64,000 nucleotides of DNA, taken from the NCBI RefSeq assembly GCF_006175995.1, contig NZ_VDMB01000004.1, positions 124,001 to 188,000 of the forward strand, given 5' to 3'. This DNA is from Desulfobotulus mexicanus (GTDB lineage Bacteria; Desulfobacterota; Desulfobacteria; Desulfobacterales; ASO4-4). Positions 8,161 to 16,859 of the stretch are shown piece by piece. The position numbers were made by a program, and so were the translations under genes. How positions within the stretch are numbered: position 1 is the stretch's first letter; every line of letters begins with the position of its first letter. Below the pieces are notes generated by a model that was not told where the DNA came from, searched no databases, and saw only the letters and a program-made list of their open reading frames with translations.

Positions 8161-9486
8161 ATGACAACAGGATTATATGATGTTCTGATCATCGGAGGAG
8201 GCATATCCGGAAGCTCTCTGCTCTATGAGCTGGCAAGGTATACGGATCTGAAAAATATTGCCCTGGTTGAAAAATACAGTGACCTTTCCCAGGTCAACTC
8301 CGCAGCAAGCAACAACTCCCAGACACTGCACTGCGGAGACATAGAGACCAACTATTCCCTGGAAAAGGCCATCAAGGTCAACAAAGCGGCCCACATGCTG
8401 ATCCATTATGCCAAGGCCCAGAAAAACATTAATAGTCTGATGGCAAAATATCCGAAAATGGTTCTGGGCGTTGGGCCTGATGAATGCGCCCTGCTCAGAA
8501 AAAGATTTGAAATTTTCAGCCCACACTTTCCGGACATGCGTCTTTGGGAAGCCGATGACATTGCCCGCATTGAACCAGCCCTTGTAAAGGACAGAAAAGA
8601 AGAAATTGTTGCCATTGGCGTTGAAAATCAGTACACGGCTGTGGATTACTATACCATGGCCCACTCTTTTGTGGACAATGCTAAAAAAGAGGCAGGGAAA
8701 AATGTGGAGGTACGCCTAAGTGAAGAGGTCCTCTCCATTCAGAAAAAAGACAATATTTTCAAGGTTAAAACCAGCCGTGGTATTCTGGAGGCAAAATTTA
8801 TAGTGGTTTCTGCGGGCGGCCACTCCCTTCTTTTTGCCCAGAACATGGGATATGGGCACGAATTCAGCTGCCTGCCCGTGGGAGGCTCCTACTACTTCAT
8901 TCCTGAATATCTTAACGGAAAAGTCTATACGGTTCAAAATGACAAACTTCCCTTTGCCGCCATCCACGGTGATCCTGATTTCACAGCAAAGGGCATGACC
9001 CGCATCGGGCCCACGGCTTTGCTTCTTCCCATGCTGGAGCGCTACAACCCCAAAACAATCTTTGATTTTTTTAAAGTTTTGCGCCTTGACATTGCCGTTA
9101 TCAAAGTCATGCTGAGCCTTTACAGTGTCAAAGATATTCGTAACTACATCCTTAAAAACTTTTTGTTTGAAATCCCCTATATCAACAGGCGGCTTTTTCT
9201 AAAAGACGTGAAAAAAATCATCCCGTCGGTAAGACTTGAAGATCTTACCTTTGCAAAGGGATTCGGAGGTCTCAGGCCCCAGCTCATTGACAAAAAAAAC
9301 AAGGAACTGCTGCTGGGTGAAGCAAAAATTGATACGGGCGAAGGTATCACCTTCAACATGACACCTTCTCCAGGAGGGACGGTCTGCCTTGATAATGCCC
9401 ACAAGGATTTGAAAATTATAGTGAATTATCTGGGGTGTTCCTTTGATGAAAAACGATTCAATCAGGAACTTCTGAATCAGGACTGA
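8161..9486 (+). CDS. FAD-dependent oxidoreductase related to malate:quinone oxidoreductase
   Basis: A 441-residue flavoprotein. It starts with the FAD-binding Rossmann motif IIGGGISGSSLLYEL and a following acidic strand end (ALVEK). The layout then resembles Mqo: an Asn-rich NNSQTLHCGD segment, ENQYTAVDYYTMAHSFV, a VVSAGGHSLLFAQ second nucleotide site, and TPSPGGTVCLDNA near the C terminus, where Mqo has its GASPG region. Mqo enzymes are usually about 490-500 residues, so this is a shorter relative. The substrate is likely a 2-hydroxy acid, which is inference. No signal peptide is present. The ribosome site AAGGAAAAAAAC is good. It stands alone, 86 bases after tex. Confidence 0.75.
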   Translation: MTTGLYDVLIIGGGISGSSLLYELARYTDLKNIALVEKYSDLSQVNSAASNNSQTLHCGDIETNYSLEKAIKVNKAAHMLIHYAKAQKNINSLMAKYPKMVLGVGPDECALLRKRFEIFSPHFPDMRLWEADDIARIEPALVKDRKEEIVAIGVENQYTAVDYYTMAHSFVDNAKKEAGKNVEVRLSEEVLSIQKKDNIFKVKTSRGILEAKFIVVSAGGHSLLFAQNMGYGHEFSCLPVGGSYYFIPEYLNGKVYTVQNDKLPFAAIHGDPDFTAKGMTRIGPTALLLPMLERYNPKTIFDFFKVLRLDIAVIKVMLSLYSVKDIRNYILKNFLFEIPYINRRLFLKDVKKIIPSVRLEDLTFAKGFGGLRPQLIDKKNKELLLGEAKIDTGEGITFNMTPSPGGTVCLDNAHKDLKIIVNYLGCSFDEKRFNQELLNQD

Positions 9487-9508
9487 TATTTTAAAAAAAG
9501 GACAAAAC

Positions 9509-9546
9509 ACACAGGCTGCACCCTGGGGATGGGATGCAGCCTGTGT
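9509..9546 (+). terminator. Hairpin terminator after the flavoprotein gene
   Basis: Perfect 12-bp stem (ACACAGGCTGCA / TGCAGCCTGTGT) with a 14-base loop that can extend by CCC/GGG. It starts 22 bases after the stop. No long T run follows, so termination may be weak or assisted. Confidence 0.6.
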
Positions 9547-9774
9547 ATTGGGAGGAAGTTGGGAGTAGGATGGTGGTGTATAAAAGATAAAAGCAAAGAG
9601 TACAAAAGATACCCAAATAAACACCGTTCATCTTGAGTTTGATTATTTCACAGCCGAACGCCAGTGTCAAGCACAAATCAATTTTCAGACTGAATTGGAT
9701 GATTTTTTTTGAATGTTATCACAGATTAGATTTTTTAATGATCAGAAACGATAGATATATTTAAGGAAAAAGAT

Positions 9775-10161
9775 ATGGCAAAAATTAAGGTCTCCCGATA
9801 CAGAGGCAGCAATGATGAAGCCGTAGCCAAGGCTCTCACAGAAATGGCAGGTCCCATGCTTGCTCTGTGCAGCAGAGATAATGATCTGACAGCCCCCCTT
9901 GCAGAACTCATGGTGTTTGGATGGAACCTTTCCATGGAATCCCTTGAAGATGAAGCCTGCACAGAACGTATCCGAAAAGCACTTCCCGCAATTCTGCCAC
10001 CTTCCCAGCAGAATGCCCTCACATCCTTTGTCCTGAACCTGATCCACCAGCGCCGGAAAGACTATCCGGATATCCTGCGGGGAATTACCCACCATGAGAT
10101 AAGTATGGAACCTCAGCCTGTTTTCATGGTCAAAACCCTGCCCGTCAATCCCTTAAAATAA
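9775..10161 (+). CDS. Uncharacterised 128-residue protein
   Basis: Not recognised. It is a soluble, mostly helical protein with a basic N terminus (MAKIKVSRYRGSNDEAVAK), a central hydrophobic patch around residues 25-50 and a charged C-terminal half. There is no signal peptide or clear domain motif. The start is supported by AAGGAAAAAGAT directly upstream. It stands alone between a 288-base gap that holds a terminator and the palindromic repeat at 10283. Coding probability looks good from composition and ribosome site; the function is unknown. Confidence 0.6.
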   Translation: MAKIKVSRYRGSNDEAVAKALTEMAGPMLALCSRDNDLTAPLAELMVFGWNLSMESLEDEACTERIRKALPAILPPSQQNALTSFVLNLIHQRRKDYPDILRGITHHEISMEPQPVFMVKTLPVNPLK

Positions 10162-10282
10162 GACAAAGCCTTCCTGATACTGACAAAGGTGACAGGAATG
10201 GTGCAAGGCGGACGTACACCTTGAAAAAACATATGACACCTGCCCTGTGCAGGGAGTTTTACAGAGCGAGAGAAAATAAAAG

Positions 10283-10624
10283 TGTTCAGCACAATTTTCC
10301 AAGTTCCATACCTGCCAGATAATAGATGCACAGGCACCCAAGCGATTTGCCCGTGACGCAATCTTATTCGTAGAGCTTCTTGGCCTGTGCGGAAGCGGCA
10401 AAAACTCCCCGCCACAGGCAGGATGAGCTTTTTTATTACCATAGCAGGCTTGAACACGCTGCCTTTGTGGCGGCTCAGACAGTTTGCCGCTTCTTTCGCA
10501 CAGGCCTGCAAAGCTCTGATCCGAAACGATTGCAACGTCACTTGCAAATAGCCAGGGTGCCTTGCAATCGTACGAAGCTACTACAATTACAGCGTTGAAA
10601 TTTCGGAATAAATTGTGCTGAACA
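10283..10624. repeat. Palindromic MITE-like repeat, copy A
   Basis: A 342-base element bounded by perfect 15-base terminal inverted repeats, TGTTCAGCACAATTT (10283-10297) and its complement (10610-10624). Its arms also pair along their length. GGCACCC 10333 pairs with GGGTGCC 10555. GTGACGCAATC 10353 pairs with GATTGC..CGTCAC 10528. GGCCTGTGC..AAGCGGCAAA 10382-10402 pairs with 10483-10506. CCGCCACAGGCAG 10409 pairs with 10459-10473. A second copy lies inverted at 33304 and a shortened one at 24643. It carries no transposase, so it is probably a non-autonomous mobile element. Confidence 0.85.
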
Positions 10625-10740
10625 ATTACATATTTTTTAAAATTTACAGATCTTTAAATTCAGGCATTGTTTTTGCTAATAATTGTTTCTGATATCATAT
10701 AAGAAACCTCTCACCCCTGAATCAGGAAAGGTATAAAAAA

Positions 10741-11634
10741 ATGGAAATCTTTTTTCCCGTATCAGAACTCAGCCTCAATCCCTTCTTTCCCATAGTAATC
10801 GGCTTCGTGCTGGCTTTTTTCTGCTCCATGGGTGGCATATCCGGAGCTTTTCTGCTTCTCCCCGTTCAGATGAGTTTTTTAGGCTTTACCAGCCCTTCCG
10901 TAAGTGCCACCAATCAGCTCTATAACATTGTGGCCATCCCCAGCGGTGTATGGCGGTTCTATAAAGAAGGCCGCCTGATTCCGCCCCTGGTCAAAGCTGT
11001 CGTCATCGGCACCCTGCCCGGTGTGTTCATAGGTGCCATCATCCGGGTTTATTACATGCCGGATCCTGATCTCTTCAAACTTTTTGTCGGCTGTGTCCTT
11101 CTCTATATAGGCATACGGATGCTCCGGGACCTTCTTGCTAAAAAACAGGCCTCAACGGGTGGTGGCGCACAGGGCAGCGGACGAGTGGAAGTGCTGCCCT
11201 CCGGTTTTTTTGAGGTCCGCTTCATATTCCGGGAAAAGGAATACCATGTGGGTGCTGCAGGCATAATGGCCTTAAGCGGTATTGTAGGAATCATAGGCGG
11301 AATTTACGGCATCGGCGGCGGGGCCATCATTGCACCCTTCTTTGTTTCTGTTTTTGGACTGCCCGTATATACGGTGGCAGGGGCAGCCCTCATGGGTACT
11401 TTCATAACCAGTGTTGCCGGTGTTATCTTTTACCAGATCCTTGCCCTGATGAACCCTGAACAGGCCATATCTCCGGACTGGCTTCTCGGTATTCTCTTTG
11501 GCATAGGCGGCTTCATCGGCATGTACCTTGGAGCCAGAACCCAGAAATTTGTTCCCGAGCGCTGGATCAAATGGGGGCTTTGCCTTGTTATAGCATGGAC
11601 AGCAGGGAATTATATTCTGGGCTATTTCTTCTGA
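10741..11634 (+). CDS. TauE/SafE-family sulfite/organosulfonate exporter-like membrane protein
   Basis: A 297-residue integral membrane protein. It has about eight hydrophobic segments arranged as two repeats, each beginning with a Gly-rich motif: GGISGAFLLLPVQM near residue 30 and GGIYGIGGGAIIAPFFVSV near residue 190. That two-fold pattern is typical of TauE/SafE (DUF81) permeases. Family members move sulfite, sulfoacetate or other small anions; the substrate here is not determined. A hydrophilic cytoplasmic insert lies around residues 135-170. The ribosome site is AGGAAAGG. The 3' end overlaps the convergent GTPase gene by 13 bases. Confidence 0.85.
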   Translation: MEIFFPVSELSLNPFFPIVIGFVLAFFCSMGGISGAFLLLPVQMSFLGFTSPSVSATNQLYNIVAIPSGVWRFYKEGRLIPPLVKAVVIGTLPGVFIGAIIRVYYMPDPDLFKLFVGCVLLYIGIRMLRDLLAKKQASTGGGAQGSGRVEVLPSGFFEVRFIFREKEYHVGAAGIMALSGIVGIIGGIYGIGGGAIIAPFFVSVFGLPVYTVAGAALMGTFITSVAGVIFYQILALMNPEQAISPDWLLGILFGIGGFIGMYLGARTQKFVPERWIKWGLCLVIAWTAGNYILGYFF

Positions 11635-13031
11635 TCAGGTCCCGAAGACAAACGGGTCAGCAGGGAAGCAAGGCTTTCATCCATTTCCCTGCGCTGTTCT
11701 TCCTTAACTTTATTTTTCCCGGCATCCTGAAAAAAGGCAGCCAGTTTTTTTCTTTCCTCACTGCTAAGAATCTGCAAAAGGCTCCTTTCCACCGGTCTTT
11801 TTTCCTCATCCCGGGTGGCATGGGGCCTCGTTACAAGGGTATGGAAAAGAAGAAGGCAGCGATCCAGAACCATCCATGGAATCCTTGCATCCCGCACAGG
11901 ACCTATGCAGACTTCAAAGCCGCTGACCCGTATACCCGCAATGCGGCGGGCATCACCGCTGCGGGTACCAAGGTAACTCCAGGTGGCACCGGCCAGCCCT
12001 CCTGCGGCTGTCACCAGCCCCAGGGCAGCACCGCCCAGGGCAAGATCCACACCTGCCGCCACGGCGGCTCCGGCACCACCGCTTAGGGCCGCAAGCTGCA
12101 CCCTGGAAAGCCCGAACATATGGAAGGCCTCCTTAGAAAGGAGATCCGTTTCCACCAGAGCCAGAATATCCGGAGACGGGGCAAAAAAACGGTGGCGGAA
12201 GGTATCCCTCAGGCTGTCCCAGCATATCTCTTCCTGTCTGCGAATGGACTCCTGCCACTGAAGAACCAGCCTGCGGGAAAGGTCTTCCACCTTCCCTGCA
12301 TCCGCAGCCTCCTCCTTAAGGGAAAAAGATGATACGGAATAAAGGAGATCCGAAATCTGGCAGGCGGACCGGCCAATCCTGTTTTCCCAGTCCTGCTCCA
12401 GCTCACGGATCACAGGTTGCAGTACCGGCTCCACATCCGGGTCCATGGAACGCAGGGCGGAAAGCAGCCGCATTCGTTCCTTGAATCCGGCGGTCAGGGC
12501 ATTGAATACATGGACGGCATTAAAGGTTTTACGCAGGGCTGTCTTCCAGTCTTCCAGAGCCTCGGCAGTTCCCTTGGGATTGATAATGGCCATGCGGGCA
12601 AGCCCCACAAGCCGCAGGATCTCCATTTCCGCAAGATCGCTTTTACGCACTGGCCGGGCGGCATCCACCACATAGAGAATGCCGGCACCCCTGGAAAGGG
12701 CTGAAAAAATCTGACATTCATCCTCAAAATCAGGATCATTACCATGCATGGTAAGAAAGGCTTGGGCCAGTTCCTTTCCCGTATGTTGTTTTTCATGCTC
12801 CTGAATCCAGAGAAGGGTTCGCTTAGGCGACTGAAAACCCGGAGTATCCGTAAACAGAAGCCGGACCGTATCTCCGGAACGCACAGGGTAGGCGCGGCTT
12901 TCACGGGTTTCCCCCGGCCATGGACTGATGCGTATGGTGTCATCTTCCACAAGGGTGGCCACAACCGATGACTTTCCTTCGTTGGGATGGCCCACCACGG
13001 CAAATTCCAGCTGCAGGGAATCAGGCTTCAT
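11622..13031 (-). CDS. DUF3482-domain GTPase
   Basis: A 469-residue Era/TrmE-like GTPase. It has a P-loop near the N terminus (VVGHPNEGKSSVV), a switch II DTPG (LLFTDTPGF), a later NPKG in place of the usual NKxD guanine-specificity motif, and a C-terminal DUF3482 region. That region contains a Gly/Ala-rich hydrophobic segment around residues 315-350 that may contact the membrane. The start overlaps the upstream DUF2868 gene by 11 bases, showing tight coupling. DUF2868 and DUF3482 proteins occur as neighbours in many proteobacteria. The cellular role is unknown. Confidence 0.8.
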   Translation of the reverse strand: MKPDSLQLEFAVVGHPNEGKSSVVATLVEDDTIRISPWPGETRESRAYPVRSGDTVRLLFTDTPGFQSPKRTLLWIQEHEKQHTGKELAQAFLTMHGNDPDFEDECQIFSALSRGAGILYVVDAARPVRKSDLAEMEILRLVGLARMAIINPKGTAEALEDWKTALRKTFNAVHVFNALTAGFKERMRLLSALRSMDPDVEPVLQPVIRELEQDWENRIGRSACQISDLLYSVSSFSLKEEAADAGKVEDLSRRLVLQWQESIRRQEEICWDSLRDTFRHRFFAPSPDILALVETDLLSKEAFHMFGLSRVQLAALSGGAGAAVAAGVDLALGGAALGLVTAAGGLAGATWSYLGTRSGDARRIAGIRVSGFEVCIGPVRDARIPWMVLDRCLLLFHTLVTRPHATRDEEKRPVERSLLQILSSEERKKLAAFFQDAGKNKVKEEQRREMDESLASLLTRLSSGPDQKK

Positions 13032-14523
13032 TATTCACCCCCTTATGCATCAAAGGGCGGGGCTCTGAGAGAGCTTTCAACCTCAAATCCCATATACGAA
13101 TATCATCAGGGCTTGCCTCTCCACCGTTTCTGTCAGGCCTGCCCACGGGCCAGATCCATAAGGGGCTTGTGTTTTTTTCTGCCATGCTTTTTAAAAGCTG
13201 CAAATCTTCCTTTACGGGCGGCATAAAAACCTCCAGAGCCAGTACACGGCTGCAGGATGCTTCCGCATTTTCCGGAAGATTTTCCGTATCCATACAAAGA
13301 ATGCTTCTGGGAGGCGAACCCATAACAGCGCCTGTGTTTTCAAGGATTGTTCCATGCAGGCTTTCAGGAATCTCATCATTGATCCATAAATCCCACAGCA
13401 TCCGGGGAAATCTTTCTTTTTCCTCCTGAACTGCCGGTGCTGAAGACATTTTTTCATCAAAAATCAGAGGCTCTTTTTTAATTTTATTCTGCCCCGGTGA
13501 AGCAATGGATTGCCTGAGAAAAAAACAGAGCTCATGTATACGGGAATCTTTTATTTCCGTTTCCATGACTGTCCTATGGAAGCGCCACCTTGCAAAAACA
13601 AGAAAAAAAAGCCTCGGTAAAAAACCGTAAACCAGAAGTGCCATGGACAAAAAAGACCACCATGAGCTCAGATGGCGTGCTTCCAAATGGGCGATGCCTT
13701 CCTTTAAAATCAGGCGGGAACCTTCAATATACGAGGTATCCGGAACGGCCTGTGGAAAAAACCAGCTCCAGGGCATGGCCAGCAGGGTCATCAGTCCATG
13801 AATGACTTCCGCCCCCGGATTAAGGGTGCTCTGCCAGGCAAAGGCAAGATCACTGGCTGCAACCTTGAGAAGGAAACCGGACAGAAGACCCAGTACAAGA
13901 AAAAAACCCGAAACCTGAAAAACAAAAAAAACAAAGGAGAAAATCAGTAGCCGGTATCGACCTGAAAAAGTATCCAGATTCTTTGCCCTGGCCTGAAGAA
14001 GAATTCTTATTTCAGAAGACATTCTGTTTTCAGCACCTTTTTGCATACGCAAAAAAAAACTGCGGAAACAAGACAGAAAAAGCCTGTAAGCCAGAGGCAT
14101 TTTACGATTACGGAACAAGAGTACCAGAAGGGTAAGGACAAGACTGATGAGGGGCAGTCCCACCAGCACGAAAAGTGCGTGGAAAAGATTTACAGGAGTA
14201 AGACCATCATAGCGTAAAACGCCTGCTGCTACTGAAAAACCAGCGAGAAAACCCAGCAGGCCCAGCAGGACAATGCCTGTCTTCATGAGAGAAACCACAC
14301 GATCTCCAGGCAGAATACGGCCTGAGTCCCTTCCAGCCTGCTTCCGGCGTTCGTTCAGCCAGAAATGAAGACTGGCAGCATCCACATTTTCCGGCGGTAT
14401 TAAAGCTGCAATGCGCTTATTGCGTATCCGGGCCCCTTCAGTGTCTCCGGCATCCTGGGCAAGAAACCACTCCGTATCCGCAAGATCACTAATTTTTCCA
14501 TAGGGTTTATACCTTGCTGTCAT
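13021..14523 (-). CDS. DUF2868-domain membrane protein
   Basis: A 500-residue protein with about four to five hydrophobic segments. Two lie near residues 85-145, one at about 200-230, one near 245-265 and one around 290-310. Long soluble parts at both ends complete it. The arrangement matches the DUF2868 family, whose function is not known. It is the first gene of a two-gene minus-strand operon with the DUF3482 GTPase. The pair probably acts together at the inner membrane, which is inference. It is divergent from the HD-domain gene. Confidence 0.75.
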   Translation of the reverse strand: MTARYKPYGKISDLADTEWFLAQDAGDTEGARIRNKRIAALIPPENVDAASLHFWLNERRKQAGRDSGRILPGDRVVSLMKTGIVLLGLLGFLAGFSVAAGVLRYDGLTPVNLFHALFVLVGLPLISLVLTLLVLLFRNRKMPLAYRLFLSCFRSFFLRMQKGAENRMSSEIRILLQARAKNLDTFSGRYRLLIFSFVFFVFQVSGFFLVLGLLSGFLLKVAASDLAFAWQSTLNPGAEVIHGLMTLLAMPWSWFFPQAVPDTSYIEGSRLILKEGIAHLEARHLSSWWSFLSMALLVYGFLPRLFFLVFARWRFHRTVMETEIKDSRIHELCFFLRQSIASPGQNKIKKEPLIFDEKMSSAPAVQEEKERFPRMLWDLWINDEIPESLHGTILENTGAVMGSPPRSILCMDTENLPENAEASCSRVLALEVFMPPVKEDLQLLKSMAEKNTSPLWIWPVGRPDRNGGEASPDDIRIWDLRLKALSEPRPLMHKGVNNEA

Positions 14524-14685
14524 TAGTTTTCACTTATCTCCGTTTTCGGTATGTCAGAATTTGCTTGTCCGGAAAATATGCTCAGGCTAGCCTGTATCAA
14601 GGGAAAGACTGTCGTATCCCTGATTCAGGCCCTGTACTTTAATGTTGAAATGTTCTTTCTTCAAGAACTCTTCGGGGGTAATGGA

Positions 14686-15549
14686 ATGAATGAAGAAAAA
14701 ACCGTTGCAAAAATCCTGAGACAATATCGGCTCAACCCCTTTGGGACCCATGGTCTTTCCCACTGGGCAAGGGTCATGGAAAATGGCTTGAAACTGGCTT
14801 CATACAATGGTGCCGATGAAAATGTTGTACGTTATTTTGCCCTCTTTCATGACGCAAAGCGCAGAAACGAAGGGCTTGACTTCAACCACGGCCTAAGGGG
14901 TGCCAATCTGGCTAAGCGTCTTCGCTCTGAACTCATTGATCTGCACGATGAACAGTTTGAACTCCTTATATTGGCTTGCAGAGACCATACCAAAGGAAAA
15001 ACGGAAGGCAACATCACCGTCCAGACCTGCTGGGATTCGGACCGGCTGGACCTTGCAAGGGTGGGAAAAATCCCTGACCCAAAACGCCTCTGCACCGATG
15101 CGGCAAAACAGCCTGAAATCATAGCATGGGCAACGGAAAGAGCCTCCCGTCGCATGGTCCCGGAACGCATCTGGAACATATGGGGGCTTAAATCCCTGCG
15201 CTTCAATGACCGCGGCCTGCCCTGGCTGGACAGGGAAATGGTGAATCGCATCCTCTCCCGGGTAACCTGTGGTTTCATGCCCCAGGACAGTACCACACCC
15301 TGCACGGATAAGCAGATAAGGGATTTTCTCCAGACCCTGACCACCATGCAGCATTACAATTACAGATACAGGTCCGAAGCCATCATGGAAATGAAAGATA
15401 CCATACTCCCCCTGATACCTGAAACTGCCAATACGGATGTAATAAGAATGTGGCTGGCACTGGCACTGGCCCTCAAGGATCTTTACCATATGCGCAGGGC
15501 AAAACTTGCGGAAATACTTGCCAAGGATATTCACACTGCAAGAAAGTAA
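14686..15549 (+). CDS. HD-domain phosphohydrolase-like protein
   Basis: A 287-residue protein with the metal-binding pattern of HD phosphohydrolases: THGLSHWARV near residue 21, ALFHDAKR near residue 52, NHGLRGA and a downstream CWDSDRLDLARVG. These supply His, His-Asp and distal Asp ligands. The C-terminal half has no recognised domain. The ATG at 14686 follows CGGGGGTA and begins the conserved region. An upstream in-frame ATG at 14551 would add 45 non-conserved residues. It ends 20 bases before rtcB, so the two are probably co-transcribed and may act on the same RNA ends; that is inference. Confidence 0.75.
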   Translation: MNEEKTVAKILRQYRLNPFGTHGLSHWARVMENGLKLASYNGADENVVRYFALFHDAKRRNEGLDFNHGLRGANLAKRLRSELIDLHDEQFELLILACRDHTKGKTEGNITVQTCWDSDRLDLARVGKIPDPKRLCTDAAKQPEIIAWATERASRRMVPERIWNIWGLKSLRFNDRGLPWLDREMVNRILSRVTCGFMPQDSTTPCTDKQIRDFLQTLTTMQHYNYRYRSEAIMEMKDTILPLIPETANTDVIRMWLALALALKDLYHMRRAKLAEILAKDIHTARK

Positions 15550-15569
15550 AATCATAAAGGAGACTGGCC

Positions 15570-16757
15570 ATGCCAAAAAAACAATCCGGAATTCCTCTGC
15601 GTTCCTGGTGTCAGGATCCAGAAGAACTGGCCATGGAACAGGCAGAAAATCTCTGCCGCCATCCCAGGGCATTCCATCACATTGCACTGATGCCAGACTG
15701 TCACCCCGGATACGGCATGCCCATCGGAGGGGTTGCAGCCTTTAGAAATGCTATCATCCCCAATGCAGTAGGTGTGGATATCGGCTGCGGAATGGGCGCT
15801 GTCATGTCTGATTTCACGGGAAAGCCCGAAAGAAAAACCCTGCATAAAATCACAGAAGCCATTGCCCGCTACATTCCCACCGGCTTCAGCCGCCACAAAC
15901 AGGATCAGATCTGGGAAGGTTTTGACAACTTCCTTCAGAACCTGAGCGGAAAACCCGGCTGGATGGGAAAGGATACCCTGAATATTGCACGAATGAGCCT
16001 CGGCACCCTTGGTGGAGGCAACCACTTCATTGAAATTCAAAAGGACAGTGAAAACAGAATCTGGGCCATGCTGCATTCGGGTTCCCGCAATCTCGGAAAG
16101 ACCATAGCAGAGTACCATCACAGGAAAGCCCTTGCGGAAAACCGGAAAGACGGCATTGATCTGCCATCGGAAGACCTGGCTTTTTTCGATACAGATAGTG
16201 CAAGGGGAATGGCCTATATAAGGGATATGCACTTTGCCCTTAACTTTGCAAAGGAAAACCGCAGACGCATGATGGATATTGTCAAAAATATTCTTGCGGA
16301 TATCCTTGGCTGTAATTTTCATCAGGAAATCAATATCCACCACAATTATGCCGCAGAAGAAAACCATTTTGGTTGCAGGGTCTGGGTACACCGCAAAGGT
16401 GCAACTTCTGCACAGAAGGGAGAAAAGGGCATCATCCCCGGTTCCATGGGCAGCCCCTCCTATATTGTGGAAGGACTTGGCAACCCGGAATCCTTTTGTT
16501 CATGCGCCCATGGAGCAGGCAGAATCATGGGAAGAAACGAGGCTTGCAGAAAGCTGGATGCCGCTGCTGTGGCAGCCTCCATGAAAGATGTTGTTCATGC
16601 AGATTTTCCCACCATCAAAAAAGGAAATCTCCGGGGAAAACAGGACTTCGGTGAAGCTCCCGGTGCCTACAAGGATATAGATACGGTCATGGAAGCACAG
16701 GCAGATCTTGTGAAGATCCTCGTAAAACTTCAGCCCCTGGCCGTTGTCAAAGGATAA
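15570..16757 (+). CDS. rtcB: RNA ligase RtcB
   Basis: A 395-residue RtcB ligase, which joins RNA 3'-phosphate or 2',3'-cyclic phosphate ends to 5'-OH ends using GTP and Mn2+. Visible signatures are MPDCHPGYGMPIGG, GVDIGCGMGA (metal Cys), LGGGNHFIEIQ, HSGSRNLG, HHNYA and AHGAGR, whose His is the guanylated residue in characterised RtcB. All look intact. The ribosome site is AAAGGAG. It is translated directly after the HD-domain gene. No RtcA or RtcR regulator lies nearby, and no sigma-54 promoter was seen upstream of the HD gene. Confidence 0.93.
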   Translation: MPKKQSGIPLRSWCQDPEELAMEQAENLCRHPRAFHHIALMPDCHPGYGMPIGGVAAFRNAIIPNAVGVDIGCGMGAVMSDFTGKPERKTLHKITEAIARYIPTGFSRHKQDQIWEGFDNFLQNLSGKPGWMGKDTLNIARMSLGTLGGGNHFIEIQKDSENRIWAMLHSGSRNLGKTIAEYHHRKALAENRKDGIDLPSEDLAFFDTDSARGMAYIRDMHFALNFAKENRRRMMDIVKNILADILGCNFHQEINIHHNYAAEENHFGCRVWVHRKGATSAQKGEKGIIPGSMGSPSYIVEGLGNPESFCSCAHGAGRIMGRNEACRKLDAAAVAASMKDVVHADFPTIKKGNLRGKQDFGEAPGAYKDIDTVMEAQADLVKILVKLQPLAVVKG

Positions 16758-16859
16758 AAAGTCCAGCCCTGAAAATTCCGTTGCATGATCCACTGCTGCA
16801 TGACAGTATAATTATGAATCGTCCATTTTTCAAAAAAAACCCATTTAACGGAGAAGCCC

